Assembly: GCA_013285705.1 (NCBI GenBank)
Contig: JABDHA010000003.1
Coordinates: 29,532-93,531, forward strand
Source of the DNA: Acidobacteriota bacterium
GTDB lineage: Bacteria; Acidobacteriota; Terriglobia; Terriglobales; Acidobacteriaceae
DNA length: 64,000 nt
Direction of reading: 5' to 3'
How positions within the stretch are numbered: the first letter of the stretch is position 1; the number at the start of each line of letters is the position of its first letter. Under the pieces are notes generated by a model that was not told the DNA's origin, did not search any database, and saw only the letters and a list, made by a program, of their open reading frames with translations. Made by a program: the position numbers and the translations under genes. Positions 56,034 to 64,000 of this stretch are shown here, in pieces.

Positions 56034-57740
56034 TCACGATTGCATGGCTGCGCGGACGATAAAGTCCACAACCGGGGCCGGATCGTCTGGTGCGAGTGGA
56101 GTATGTCCCACGCCCTTTTTGAAGATGACCTGGATTTTGCCACCGAGCTGTTTGTATCGCTTTTCAACCTCGAGCGTATTGTCCTCGAACCACGGGTCGA
56201 GGGTGCCGCAAACGTGGAGAAGCGGCACGTTGGCTTTGGCCAAAGGGGCGAGATTGTCGAGCGGCTGGGATTTCGCGAGGGCGCTGCGCATGTGCGGATT
56301 CTCAGCGTAGACACAGGAGACTTTGTCAGGATTTTCGATGGCCCAGGCGTACATTTCGCCGGCACCGCCGCCCGCGCCTTCGATCACCGGCTTCTTCGAA
56401 AAGCCGTGGCCGATCATGTATTCGTAGGCCAGGTCCCAATCCTTTACCAGCGGACCGTCGGCGTTGGTGGTTACCGGAGCGGTGACGATGTGAAAACCCC
56501 TGGCCAGCAGCTCTTGATCGACCTTCGCGTCACGAAACACAAAACCCGCTCGGTACACCCAGGGTATGCCTGCCGCGGCGGTGCTTGGCACAATCACCGC
56601 AGTGGACGTCGGCGTGCCGCGCACGCTGAATTCGTAGCGGTCGTAGCAGGGAGAAAACAAGGGACCGCGGCAGGTGATGTAGGTGTCTTCATCGGGGTAA
56701 TCTCGGTAAAAACTTTCCACGCTGTAGTAGGCGGTTCTGACGAAGTTGTCGCCGACGAAGGCCGGCGCAGGGACCCTGACCGCCTGTACGCTCTGTTCGA
56801 TAAAGTCCGCAATCGGCTTGGGGTTGCGGAGGCTATGCGGATGATGGGCGTAGCCTTCCTTGATCATCATGGAGACGCGGCCGCCAAACTGCTGATAGAT
56901 GGCCTCGATGGCGGAGGCATAGGTGCCGAGGAGCGGATCGAGGGTGCCGCAGACTTGAAGAATAGGCACGTCTGCGCGCGCCAGGGTGCGCAGCCTTTGA
57001 AACGCCGGGCGTTCCATGGCGGGATTGTCGGCATAGATGCCAGAGACCTTGCTGGGATTGGCGGTGCACCAGCTATATTCGAATATCCCGCCCCTGCTCA
57101 TGCCGACGAAGACGGGTTTCTTCGACAATCCGTACTGGTTGGTGAGGAAGGCATACCAGGCATCCCACTCGGATAATGCTCTTGGGGACATGCCGAGCTC
57201 ATCCATGCGCTCATCCATCGCCAATTCCATTGCTGCCCTTGGCTTTGGGTCGACAGAGATGTAGGCGACATGAAAGCCACGTTTGAGCAGTTCGACTTCG
57301 GCCTGGGGCTGGTGATTCCAGTAAACGCCGCGCCAGGACCAGGGGTTGCCGGGAGCCGATTGTTTGGGCACAACCACGACACAACGCAACTGTCCTGGGG
57401 CCGAGTTTCCAAGACTGCCGGACTCTTCGCCTGCAGGCGCCTTGAAAGGGGTGATCGCCTGGTTCTGCATATCCATCACGAAGTCGTAACGGTCGAATCC
57501 GTGCCAGTCGATCTTGTCGCCCTGGAAGGTCAGGGGAACTTGCAGCGCGCCGACGGCTCCGCTGGATTCTGAAGGGAATCGGCTATCGACGACCAGAGCT
57601 TTCGCCTCAGCGGTGGTGGTCAAGAGAGGGAAAGCGGCGACTCCGGCTCCCATGGCAGCGATGCCTTTGACGAAGGTGCGGCGCCCTGGGGACAACGGCT
57701 TGACGACGTTGTTGCTCTGTTGGTCAGAAATCTGCTTCAC
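56034..57740 (-). CDS. Tat-exported tandem alpha/beta-hydrolase-like protein, second domain Ser-less
   Basis: A GTG start (after AGGAGTGTCACT) gives 568 residues. A twin-arginine signal, GRRTFVKGIAAMGAG (Arg20, Arg21), with cleavage near AEA-KA at 46, sends it folded to the periplasm. Two homologous hydrolase-like halves follow (about 70-320 and 335-568). In the first the elbow is FVGMSRGG with Ser215, the acid is in VCGTLDP (Asp268), and His lies in GYAHH (299/300). In the second the elbow reads EGAGGGAGE, so Gly457 takes the place of Ser, while VCGTLDP (Asp515) and GVGHTP (His546) remain. The first half may be an esterase or peptidase-like hydrolase; the second is probably structural or substrate-binding. 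It is bracketed by direct repeats. Confidence 0.75.
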   Translation of the reverse strand: MKQISDQQSNNVVKPLSPGRRTFVKGIAAMGAGVAAFPLLTTTAEAKALVVDSRFPSESSGAVGALQVPLTFQGDKIDWHGFDRYDFVMDMQNQAITPFKAPAGEESGSLGNSAPGQLRCVVVVPKQSAPGNPWSWRGVYWNHQPQAEVELLKRGFHVAYISVDPKPRAAMELAMDERMDELGMSPRALSEWDAWYAFLTNQYGLSKKPVFVGMSRGGIFEYSWCTANPSKVSGIYADNPAMERPAFQRLRTLARADVPILQVCGTLDPLLGTYASAIEAIYQQFGGRVSMMIKEGYAHHPHSLRNPKPIADFIEQSVQAVRVPAPAFVGDNFVRTAYYSVESFYRDYPDEDTYITCRGPLFSPCYDRYEFSVRGTPTSTAVIVPSTAAAGIPWVYRAGFVFRDAKVDQELLARGFHIVTAPVTTNADGPLVKDWDLAYEYMIGHGFSKKPVIEGAGGGAGEMYAWAIENPDKVSCVYAENPHMRSALAKSQPLDNLAPLAKANVPLLHVCGTLDPWFEDNTLEVEKRYKQLGGKIQVIFKKGVGHTPLAPDDPAPVVDFIVRAAMQS

Positions 57741-58457
57741 AGTGACACTCCTGGTTTGAGGGGTTGCAGCGAGTCGTGGTCAAGAACGGTTGACCGGTCA
57801 ATTTTATGCTCCGATACCGGCTCGAAGTTCGCGTTCGAAATCCGCGCAGACGCGAGGGATCAGCACGCGCGGCCAGAAGTATCAGCGTAAGGCCGGAGGG
57901 TGCCGCAAGCCGAGCCGGCGCGGCAGATTGTTTCGGCGATTGTTTATGTGCTTCGCACCGGTTGACTGTGGAAGGCTCTAGCCAAGGAATACGGGAGCGC
58001 CAGCGTCGTGCACGCCCACTTTCGGCGCTGGCAGCAAGGGTCGGCTTGGGATAACAAACTATTTACACGAAATCTAGTACAATTAGTTTGATCTGGCACG
58101 AATAAGGGAGCGATCCTTCAGCCCCAGAAGACAGGGATAGGATTCACTTCACCGAGGCAGATCAGAGTGCTCATCATCCCCAAGGCACTCACCGAAGCCG
58201 ATTACCACCCAGAAGTCGGCATGTGTTTACAAATCCAATCCGCCTGGACGTAAAACCGACTATCCGTTGAGGTGCTTGCGACGTAGTTCCATGGCTCCCC
58301 AAGTGTCCGAGATGCCGACTATTCGGCCAAGTGGAAAGTGCCACACTGGAAATCAGTGAAGACTAGGGGCGTGTGAACTAAGCCGTTGCGCGGCGTACGC
58401 TGCGGCGTGGGCCTCCGAGTAGTCTTGTGGCCGGTATAGCATTTGGGCCACAAGGAC
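57741..58457. other. Gene-free gap containing direct repeat B
   Basis: About 700 bases with only short accidental frames. It contains direct repeat B (58292-58364) and borders the integrase remnant. The Tat-hydrolase promoter should lie at its left end. Confidence 0.4.
58292..58364 (+). repeat. Direct repeat B
   Basis: Second copy of the repeat at 55731-55804, 2.56 kb away and in the same orientation. It is followed by the integrase remnant about 95 bases later. It could be the end of a mobile element, perhaps of the multi-repeat type seen at IS21-family termini, but this is unproven. Confidence 0.7.
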
Positions 58458-58700
58458 GTGACCCGACTCCGTCAGATGATGCTGGACGAACTCCAGCGTC
58501 GGAACTACGCTCCCAGCACCGATTCTCAGTTACATCCACACCGTGGAAGACTTCGCAAGGTACTCTTGGCCGTTCGCCATACCGGCTTGGGCCGGACCAG
58601 CATAAAAGTGAATCCGCGCGCTTCCAGCTGCTCTGCGAGTCGCAACAGGGGTATCAGCACCTTTGCCAGCTGATCACGCAGTTCAAGATGCGCGAAGTCA
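58458..58700 (+). pseudogene. N-terminal remnant of a phage-type integrase
   Basis: From the GTG at 58458 the sequence gives TRLRQMMLDELQRRNYAPST, the usual start of a SAM-like core-binding domain of tyrosine recombinases. After a frame change near 58520 it continues SYIHTVEDFARY, and after another GRSPYRLGPDQHK. The catalytic domain with the Arg-His-Tyr set is absent. Short, multiply frameshifted and dead. Confidence 0.6.
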
Positions 58701-58940
58701 CGAACGGCGATGGGGCAGCGAACTGAATTCACCTTAGCGTAAGGGGCGTTCCGTTTCTTGAAATGTTCCCTAGTGAACTCAATATCTAACTTGATAACTT
58801 AATTTATTTCCAGCGCCTAAACACCGCCAAGGGCGCATGCGCAGAGGGTATGGGGAAGCCGTCTCGTTCGTTGCGTGCCGGCTGTTTGTGCCGCTGAACA
58901 GCATTCTTATTGATAGACAGCAAGAGAGGCCGTTGGAAGA

Positions 58941-61900
58941 TCATTGAAGCTTTGCATACTCCGCTTTGGCTTGCTTGAGGGCTGGAATATCTGAATCCGC
59001 ATCCTTCCAAAGCGTCAGAAAGATTTCGTAGGAATTTCGCGCAGCTGCCTTATCGCCGGTCATCGTTTGTGCACGTCCCAGTTGCAAATACGACAGTGCT
59101 CCAATGTCGTTTCTTCCGACGATCGCAGGATGATCGATGAGCTTCTGGAACTCCGGAGCCGCCAGACGTCCGTCGCCCATTCGCAGGTAGGCGAGTCCGC
59201 GAAGGTAAGCAGGATAAAGGCTGTTGAAACCTGATGGAGGGTAGGCTAGATCGTACTGTAGAGCCGGCTGCAGAATGGTGATTGCCCCTGCAGGATCATT
59301 CTGGCGAAGTTTGATTGCAGCATAAATCGTCGGGAGTGTGTAGTTCTGTACCAGCGTGTCCACCGGTAAATTGCGGTTGATCGAAAAGGCGATCTTCTGC
59401 GCCTGCTTCACATATCCGGCCCGAGCATCCAGTAAGGCAACGTCCTCTGAATACCGGACGAGTCTGGGATCTCCCTCTCTCAAACTCGCTAGAAGATGCT
59501 GTGCGTCCCCGAGGCTGCCGCTCTCGGCCTCCTGCCTGGCAACATCAAGATAATAAGAGGAGCCTTTTACCCGTTCGGCCATATTTTGAATGCGTTCTTC
59601 TGCCTTGTGCAAAATCATCTGCGATTCCCTAAACTGACCGTGATAGGCCTTCTCTATCCCGATGCCCTGTAGGATGGCTGCCTCAGCTTCTGAATTGCCC
59701 CTGGCCCAGGTCAGTTGTGTCTGCATACCCGTTTCGTCGTGCTGTAGAAAAGCCAGCAACTGGGCATTGAAGTGCATCTCAATTGAATCCAGCTTATGAG
59801 ATTGCGCCTCCTCGAAGACCGCCTTTGCCTCGGCCAACCGGCCCGCAAACAAGGTTGAGTACATCAGGCGGTCGTAGCTCGTCATTGTTGGAGAGAGACG
59901 GAGCGCCTCCCGATATTCATCCGCTGCACGGTCGAACTGTCCGAGGTATACCAGAGCGTCGCCAAAGTTATGGTGGGCCACCCCATCCAGGGGGAAATTT
60001 CGCACCCATTCTTCATAGACAGGGTATGCTTTCTCCAGATCTCCCCCAGTCTGAAGATACAGAGTGACGATAAGATACCGGAGCTGTGGGATCAACCGGT
60101 TACGCAGTTCATAGGCCTTCGCTTCCGCTTCCATGCGCAGGTTGAACTGCGCTCGCAGCTGGTATATGTTCCCGAGACTTGCCCATGCCAGAGCGAAGGA
60201 GGGATCGAGGTCGACAGCGCGCTTATAGAAAGAGAGTAAAGAGATAGCGAGAGCTGGAGTGGGGGCGTTGGACAGTTGCTGACGGAAACCCTGGGCGAGG
60301 AGTTGGATAGCTTCGGGTGAGAATGACGTTACTTCCTCCAGCGGCTGGTTGTACTTCTTCACTGAAGACGCGGGTTCGCCCATCTCACCGCGAAGCTCAG
60401 AGCCCGCGACGCCGAGTTCGTGCACGAGGTTCTTCCTGTAAGTGACGTTTTGCGCGGACTGAGCGACCGTCTTGCCGTTCGCACAGTCGATCGCTTTCAT
60501 CATGATTCGATAGCCGTTCCCATTGTCGGCGATCGCACTGGTAACCATCGCTTTGCTGCTGGTTTTGGCACAGACCTGGCGAGCGATGTCCAGCGTAATT
60601 CTACCGTCGATTGGCTGGTTCAAGTCCTTCATGTATCCCCGGACTTTTTCTTCATCGAGAACCCGAAGAAAAGGTGTCTGCGCCAGTTCGATCCGCAGGG
60701 CGAAGTTAATAGCATCATCTAGCACTGGATCGCTGGTTTGATTTGTCACGTCGGCAAGGACGATGGTGTCGTTCGCAGAGAGCTTCTCTCGATTGCGGTA
60801 GTGCCAATAGCTTCCCCCTGCGCAAGCGGCGATGAGAAGCAGCGTGGCAAATGCCAGCGATTTGCGGCCAGGACGAAAACGCGATTGCGCTACGCCGCTT
60901 ACGCGCTCAAGATCCGCCCGCATATCGGCTGCGGACTGATACCGGCCCTCGCAGTCTTTCTGAATCCCTTTGGTAATGACAGCTTCGAGGCGCTGTGAAA
61001 TTCGGAGGTTGAGCAAGCGAACGGGAACAGGGAACTGATGGAGGACGGCCTCGCGTACAGTCGTTGCGTCGTCGCCTGCAAAGGCTCGCTGGCCGGTCGC
61101 CATTTCATAGAGGACAGCCCCGAGGGAGAAGAGGTCGGTGCGGGCGTCTAGTTTCTCTCTTCGAGACTGCTCCGGGGACATATAGCCGGCCGTTCCTGTG
61201 TGCATGCCAGTGCGGGTGAGGTTGATCCTGGCTTCCGCGGACCGCGACTCTGTTGTGGAATCGGCGGACAAGCGTGTCCGTTCCGGCTCGCGTTCGACCG
61301 ATTCCTCGATCTCGATCAACTTGGCAAGTCCGAAGTCCAGTATCTTTACCGGCCCGGACTTCGTAAGGAAAATATTAGCGGGCTTGATATCGCGATGGAT
61401 AATCCCATGGGTGTGGGCAGCTTCGAGACCGTCGCAGATCTGAACTGCAATATCCGCTAAATCATCCTGGGGCAGCGTTTCGGGACCGAGAGCGAGCAGG
61501 CGGTCCCGCAAGGTCTGGCCGTCCAGCAACTCCATGACGATGAAAGGCTTGCCTTCGTATTCTTCGATCTCAAAGATGGTGCAGATGTTGGCGTGGTTCA
61601 GCGAAGATGCCGTCTGCGCCTCCCGCTCGAAACGAAGCAGAGAAACGGGATCTTCGGCGAGTTCGTCGGGCAAAAACTTAAGAGCCACGCGGCGCCCCAG
61701 TTTCAAGTCTTCGGCCTTGTACACCATTCCCATGCCACCGCCACCGATGATCTCCAGTACGCGGTAGTGCGAGACCTTCTTGCCGAGGAGGGCGCCAGCC
61801 AGTTGCTCCGTTTGCGATCCTTTGACAGCCGAAGAGTCTTTGGTCTCAGACTGCGGTTGGTCGGCGTCGGATTCCACCCGACTCGTCGGGACCAAAAGCC

Positions 61901-62222
61901 GGTAGCCTCGCCTTGCCACGGTCTCGATGTAGATGGGCTGGGCAGCTGAGTCGCCGAGCACTCGGCGGAGGGTTCCGATTGCCACATTAATACTGTGGTC
62001 AAAATCGACAATGGTGTCGTTCGGCCAGAGCTTCTTTTTGAGATCCTCGCGAGTAGCGATTTCCCCGGCCCGCTCGATCAGCATTTGCAGTACGCGAAAC
62101 GGCTGCTCCTGAAGGATGATAGTTCGACGTTCAGGTCCAGGTTCGAGCGGGCGCAGCTCTCCGGACTTCAAATCTAGTTCGAATGCTCCGAGCCTCAGAT
62201 TGGCTCGTTGACTGGCTTTCAT
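58941..62222 (-). CDS. Winged-helix/Ser-Thr kinase/TPR signalling protein
   Basis: 1093 residues. An OmpR-type winged helix (about 10-112; LIERAGEIATREDLKKKLW, FDHSINVAIGTLRRVLGD) is followed by a protein kinase (about 152-440). The Gly loop is IGGGGMGMVYKAE, with Lys182, IIHRDIKPANIF (Asp278), DFG at 296-298, and GTAGYMSPEQ. One membrane segment lies near 455-475 (LAFATLLLIAACAGGSYW). The last 600 residues are mostly TPR-like helices with a TolB-like or adenylate-cyclase-associated stretch before them (DTIVLADVTNQTSDPVLDDA). This fusion of DNA-binding and kinase parts is typical of acidobacteria. The TPRs should face the periplasm. Targets are unknown. Confidence 0.9.
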   Translation of the reverse strand: MKASQRANLRLGAFELDLKSGELRPLEPGPERRTIILQEQPFRVLQMLIERAGEIATREDLKKKLWPNDTIVDFDHSINVAIGTLRRVLGDSAAQPIYIETVARRGYRLLVPTSRVESDADQPQSETKDSSAVKGSQTEQLAGALLGKKVSHYRVLEIIGGGGMGMVYKAEDLKLGRRVALKFLPDELAEDPVSLLRFEREAQTASSLNHANICTIFEIEEYEGKPFIVMELLDGQTLRDRLLALGPETLPQDDLADIAVQICDGLEAAHTHGIIHRDIKPANIFLTKSGPVKILDFGLAKLIEIEESVEREPERTRLSADSTTESRSAEARINLTRTGMHTGTAGYMSPEQSRREKLDARTDLFSLGAVLYEMATGQRAFAGDDATTVREAVLHQFPVPVRLLNLRISQRLEAVITKGIQKDCEGRYQSAADMRADLERVSGVAQSRFRPGRKSLAFATLLLIAACAGGSYWHYRNREKLSANDTIVLADVTNQTSDPVLDDAINFALRIELAQTPFLRVLDEEKVRGYMKDLNQPIDGRITLDIARQVCAKTSSKAMVTSAIADNGNGYRIMMKAIDCANGKTVAQSAQNVTYRKNLVHELGVAGSELRGEMGEPASSVKKYNQPLEEVTSFSPEAIQLLAQGFRQQLSNAPTPALAISLLSFYKRAVDLDPSFALAWASLGNIYQLRAQFNLRMEAEAKAYELRNRLIPQLRYLIVTLYLQTGGDLEKAYPVYEEWVRNFPLDGVAHHNFGDALVYLGQFDRAADEYREALRLSPTMTSYDRLMYSTLFAGRLAEAKAVFEEAQSHKLDSIEMHFNAQLLAFLQHDETGMQTQLTWARGNSEAEAAILQGIGIEKAYHGQFRESQMILHKAEERIQNMAERVKGSSYYLDVARQEAESGSLGDAQHLLASLREGDPRLVRYSEDVALLDARAGYVKQAQKIAFSINRNLPVDTLVQNYTLPTIYAAIKLRQNDPAGAITILQPALQYDLAYPPSGFNSLYPAYLRGLAYLRMGDGRLAAPEFQKLIDHPAIVGRNDIGALSYLQLGRAQTMTGDKAAARNSYEIFLTLWKDADSDIPALKQAKAEYAKLQ

Positions 62223-62463
62223 GTATCGGGGTCCCAGAATGCGAGCTAGTCCGGCCCCAAAGGGCTCAGTTTGCCGCAGAATGCGGCCATTGTATCACCG
62301 TCAATAACAGCTTTCTAATCAATAGATTGCCGCTTGACGGACCCCATTGACCTGTCAATTGACTCAAAATTGATCGTTATTGGATTTACCTTGCCACGTA
62401 CTCCAACTCACAGTGATTAAGAATCGTTGCGGGATTCCGAGCGCGGTCCATCAGGGAGAAACA
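62223..62463. promoter_or_regulatory. Divergent promoter region with TTGAC palindromes
   Basis: It separates the TPR kinase (minus) from the histidine-kinase side (plus). ATTGAC-CT-GTCAAT (62346-62359) is a perfect inverted repeat, and GTCAATTGAC (62354-62363) overlaps it. A further TTGACGG occurs just to the left. These may be operator half-sites for a regulator of one or both genes, possibly the kinase's own winged helix. Confidence 0.35.
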
Positions 62464-62526
62464 ATGGCTGCATCCCTGCATGAAAACGAGAGCCGCAAGC
62501 AAAGGACCAGTCTTCACCACCGCTGA
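62464..62526 (+). CDS. Possible 20-residue leader peptide
   Basis: An ATG at 62464 with GGGAG five bases upstream opens a 20-codon frame (MAASLHENESRKQRTSLHHR) ending TGA at 62524-62526. The frame is the same as that of the histidine kinase gene downstream, so it is either a leader peptide or the former N-terminus cut off by a stop. Confidence 0.35.
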   Translation: MAASLHENESRKQRTSLHHR

Positions 62527-62574
62527 TTGCTTCAAGGCAACTTGCCGCGCGCGACCAGATCAGAAGGAGGAACA

Positions 62575-63429
62575 GTGGGAGCACACCGTAGGGAAACAGA
62601 AATTTCAGACCGCGGCAATATCCTCATGTTTGATAAGGGCGTTGGTCTGAATCTACGAAACGAATCGCAGCGGCGTGTACAGAATGAACTGATAGAGGCA
62701 GAGAGGATGTCGGTAATCGGCATCATGGCCTGCTCGATATCCCACGATATGCGCCACTCGCTCTCGGCAATCTATGCAAATGCCGAGTTCCTCGAGCGCC
62801 ACGATCTGTGTGCGAGTGAGAGGGCTGATCTGGTGCTCGAAATTCAAGAAGCAGTGCTGGCGATGACGGAACGCCTTGATTCACTAATGCAATTCGGTAG
62901 TAGCGGACGGATAAACCCGCCTGTCCATGAGCGCGTTTCCCTAGTCGTCGAGAGAGCTGTTGCGGCAGTGAAGTTCCATCCAGAAGGGCGGAACGTGCCC
63001 ATCACAGTCGGCAAGTTACCGCCAGCGGAGGCAGACATCGATGCGCGGAATCTTGAAAGTGCCATATATAACTTGCTGCTCAATGCCTGCCAGGCTGCGA
63101 CACGCTCAACTGACGTGCCAGAGGTGCAGGTCCATCTTACGGAAGGCGATGAACGGATCTACATCACAATTCTGGATAATGGTCCCGGTATACCTGCCTC
63201 TGTCCGGAGGACGTTGTTCGATCCGTTCGTGACCGCAGGAAAACCCAACGGAACAGGCCTGGGGCTCACCTTGGCTCGTCGAATCGCTGAAGAACACGGT
63301 GGTAGCGTCTGCCTAGAGGAATCCATTCAAGAATCGACAGTATTCACTCTGAGTCTGACGAAGAGGAGATTATTAGCTTTAGAAGAGCTGTTTTCGGGGA
63401 CCAATCCTCGGAATGCCGCTCAACCCTAG
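62575..63429 (+). CDS. Small histidine kinase without a sensor domain
   Basis: 284 residues from the GTG at 62575, which has AAGGAGG four bases ahead. A dimerisation helix holds the phospho-His in CSISHDMRHSLSAIYANAEFL. The ATPase domain has the N box NLLLNACQAA, the G1 box LDNGPGIP, and GTGLGLTLARRIAEEHGG. No membrane segment or PAS/GAF domain is seen, so it is a cytoplasmic, orphan-type kinase. No response regulator is adjacent. The two NarL-type regulators at 12802 and 14959 have no kinase nearby, but a link is only a guess. Confidence 0.85.
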   Translation: MGAHRRETEISDRGNILMFDKGVGLNLRNESQRRVQNELIEAERMSVIGIMACSISHDMRHSLSAIYANAEFLERHDLCASERADLVLEIQEAVLAMTERLDSLMQFGSSGRINPPVHERVSLVVERAVAAVKFHPEGRNVPITVGKLPPAEADIDARNLESAIYNLLLNACQAATRSTDVPEVQVHLTEGDERIYITILDNGPGIPASVRRTLFDPFVTAGKPNGTGLGLTLARRIAEEHGGSVCLEESIQESTVFTLSLTKRRLLALEELFSGTNPRNAAQP

Positions 63430-63706
63430 GTCGATGAGCGCGTTGGCCTGGTCTCGTCAGATGTAAACAGCGCTGTGAACACCTGCTTCAAGGGGCGTTC
63501 ATCGCAGCGGTCTTCTACGGCCTTGCCGTGCTCTGCTCCTTCCTGCGAATGCACTACGCGCATGTGACCCTCGAATGTGATGTCGCTTGCCGCTCATACA
63601 CCGGATCTCCTCTTGGGTTCAGTGAAATGAGTGACAGACTCGGCGATACGAATTCAGGAAGATCACAGACTGCCAAAAGAGTGGGCATAGCAATTCTGAA
63701 TCTGGT

Positions 63707-64000
63707 CTAGTTTTTTTGCGGCTTATAGTTGGGGTCGAGGCGGTTTGCCGACTGAAATTCTCGCGCAGCTTCCTGCTTTTTATCCGTGCGTACAAGCGCC
63801 TGGGCGAGGCTGTAGTGGACCGCGGCATTGTCGGGCTCACGAGCCAACGCCTTCCTGTACTCGGCAATGGCACCGTAGTAGTCGCCTTTGTCGGCCAGCA
63901 TCCGACCGAGGGCGTAGCGGTAGACAGTCTCGTGTGGCTTCAGGGCCAGCGCCTTCCGGTACTCGATGATGGCGGCGGCGTGGTCGCCTTTCGCGTCCAG
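63707..64000 (-). CDS. TPR protein, C-terminal part, runs off the window
   Basis: The gene continues beyond the right edge. The visible 97 codons hold almost three TPR units: GDHAAAIIEYRKALALKPHE, GDYYGAIAEYRKALAREPDN and a third one starting AAVHYSLAQALVRTDKKQEA. It ends LDPNYKPQKN at a TAG (63707-63709). The upstream domain, perhaps a kinase as in the neighbour, is not visible. Confidence 0.8.
   Translation of the reverse strand: MDAKGDHAAAIIEYRKALALKPHETVYRYALGRMLADKGDYYGAIAEYRKALAREPDNAAVHYSLAQALVRTDKKQEAAREFQSANRLDPNYKPQKN

Noticed and set aside
56040..57176. Plus-strand open frame of 378 codons
   Set aside because: It is the antisense shadow of the Tat-exported hydrolase, caused by GC-rich codons, with no recognised motif.

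Overview
The window reads as chromosomal DNA of an acidobacterium, most likely an Acidobacteriaceae soil lineage (Terriglobus/Granulicella/Edaphobacter type). The best marker is the 1093-residue protein at 58941-62222, which joins a winged-helix domain, a Ser/Thr kinase, one membrane segment and TPR repeats, a layout typical of that phylum. Moderate GC, dense paralogy of regulators and small oxidative or detoxification enzymes, and many decayed genes fit the same picture. The taxon is an inference, since no rRNA or marker operon is present.

Layout. 0.5-5.4 kb: an ECF sigma factor, an SDR fragment, a GNAT plus AT-richer lumazine-synthase-like pair, and divergent AraC and DeoR regulators. 5.5-8.6 kb: an alkylation-repair operon (ada, a 2OG-Fe(II) oxygenase, alkB, an 81-residue unknown) with a candidate Ada box in front and a hairpin terminator behind. 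8.6-20.5 kb: an accessory zone with three related Asp-nucleophile alpha/beta hydrolases, two NarL-type response regulators, a second ECF sigma factor, a DUF417 membrane protein and several broken genes. 20.6-28.1 kb: a PEP-mutase-family enzyme, an O6-alkylguanine transferase, then a complete overlapping biotin operon bioB-F-D-A-Z with a divergent GntR-type bioR and two copies of a 12-bp operator-like element between them.

28.1-35 kb: a haloacid-dehalogenase-type hydrolase and a tripartite RND efflux operon (permease, adaptor, outer-membrane factor). 35.4-50.4 kb: stress and metabolic genes (RidA, antibiotic-biosynthesis monooxygenase, decayed AhpD-like gene, AraC, ArsR, DUF4331, DinB, DHA2 transporter, SDR, aldo-keto reductase, nitroreductase, cupin, ferritin-like protein). 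50.5-51.2 kb: a truncated copy of the sequence at 505-929, abutting an IS1182-like transposase remnant. 51.4-55.5 kb: a single reading frame of 1342 codons that fuses topoisomerase III to a RecQ helicase with an HRDC tail. 55.7-58.7 kb: a Tat-exported two-domain hydrolase bracketed by approximately 74-bp direct repeats, next to an integrase remnant. 58.9-64 kb: the TPR kinase, a small histidine kinase and the C-terminus of a TPR protein.

The most distinctive items are the TopB-RecQ-HRDC fusion (a one-polypeptide analogue of the BLM/TOP3 partnership), the self-contained BioR/bioBFDAZ unit, the ada operon with its unknown small gene, and the hydrolase whose second half has lost its catalytic serine. 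About ten pseudogenes, made by frameshifts, in-frame stops, deletions and chimeric junctions, point to strong past rearrangement. All coordinates and motifs were read by eye. Family names rest on recognised motifs, not on database searches.
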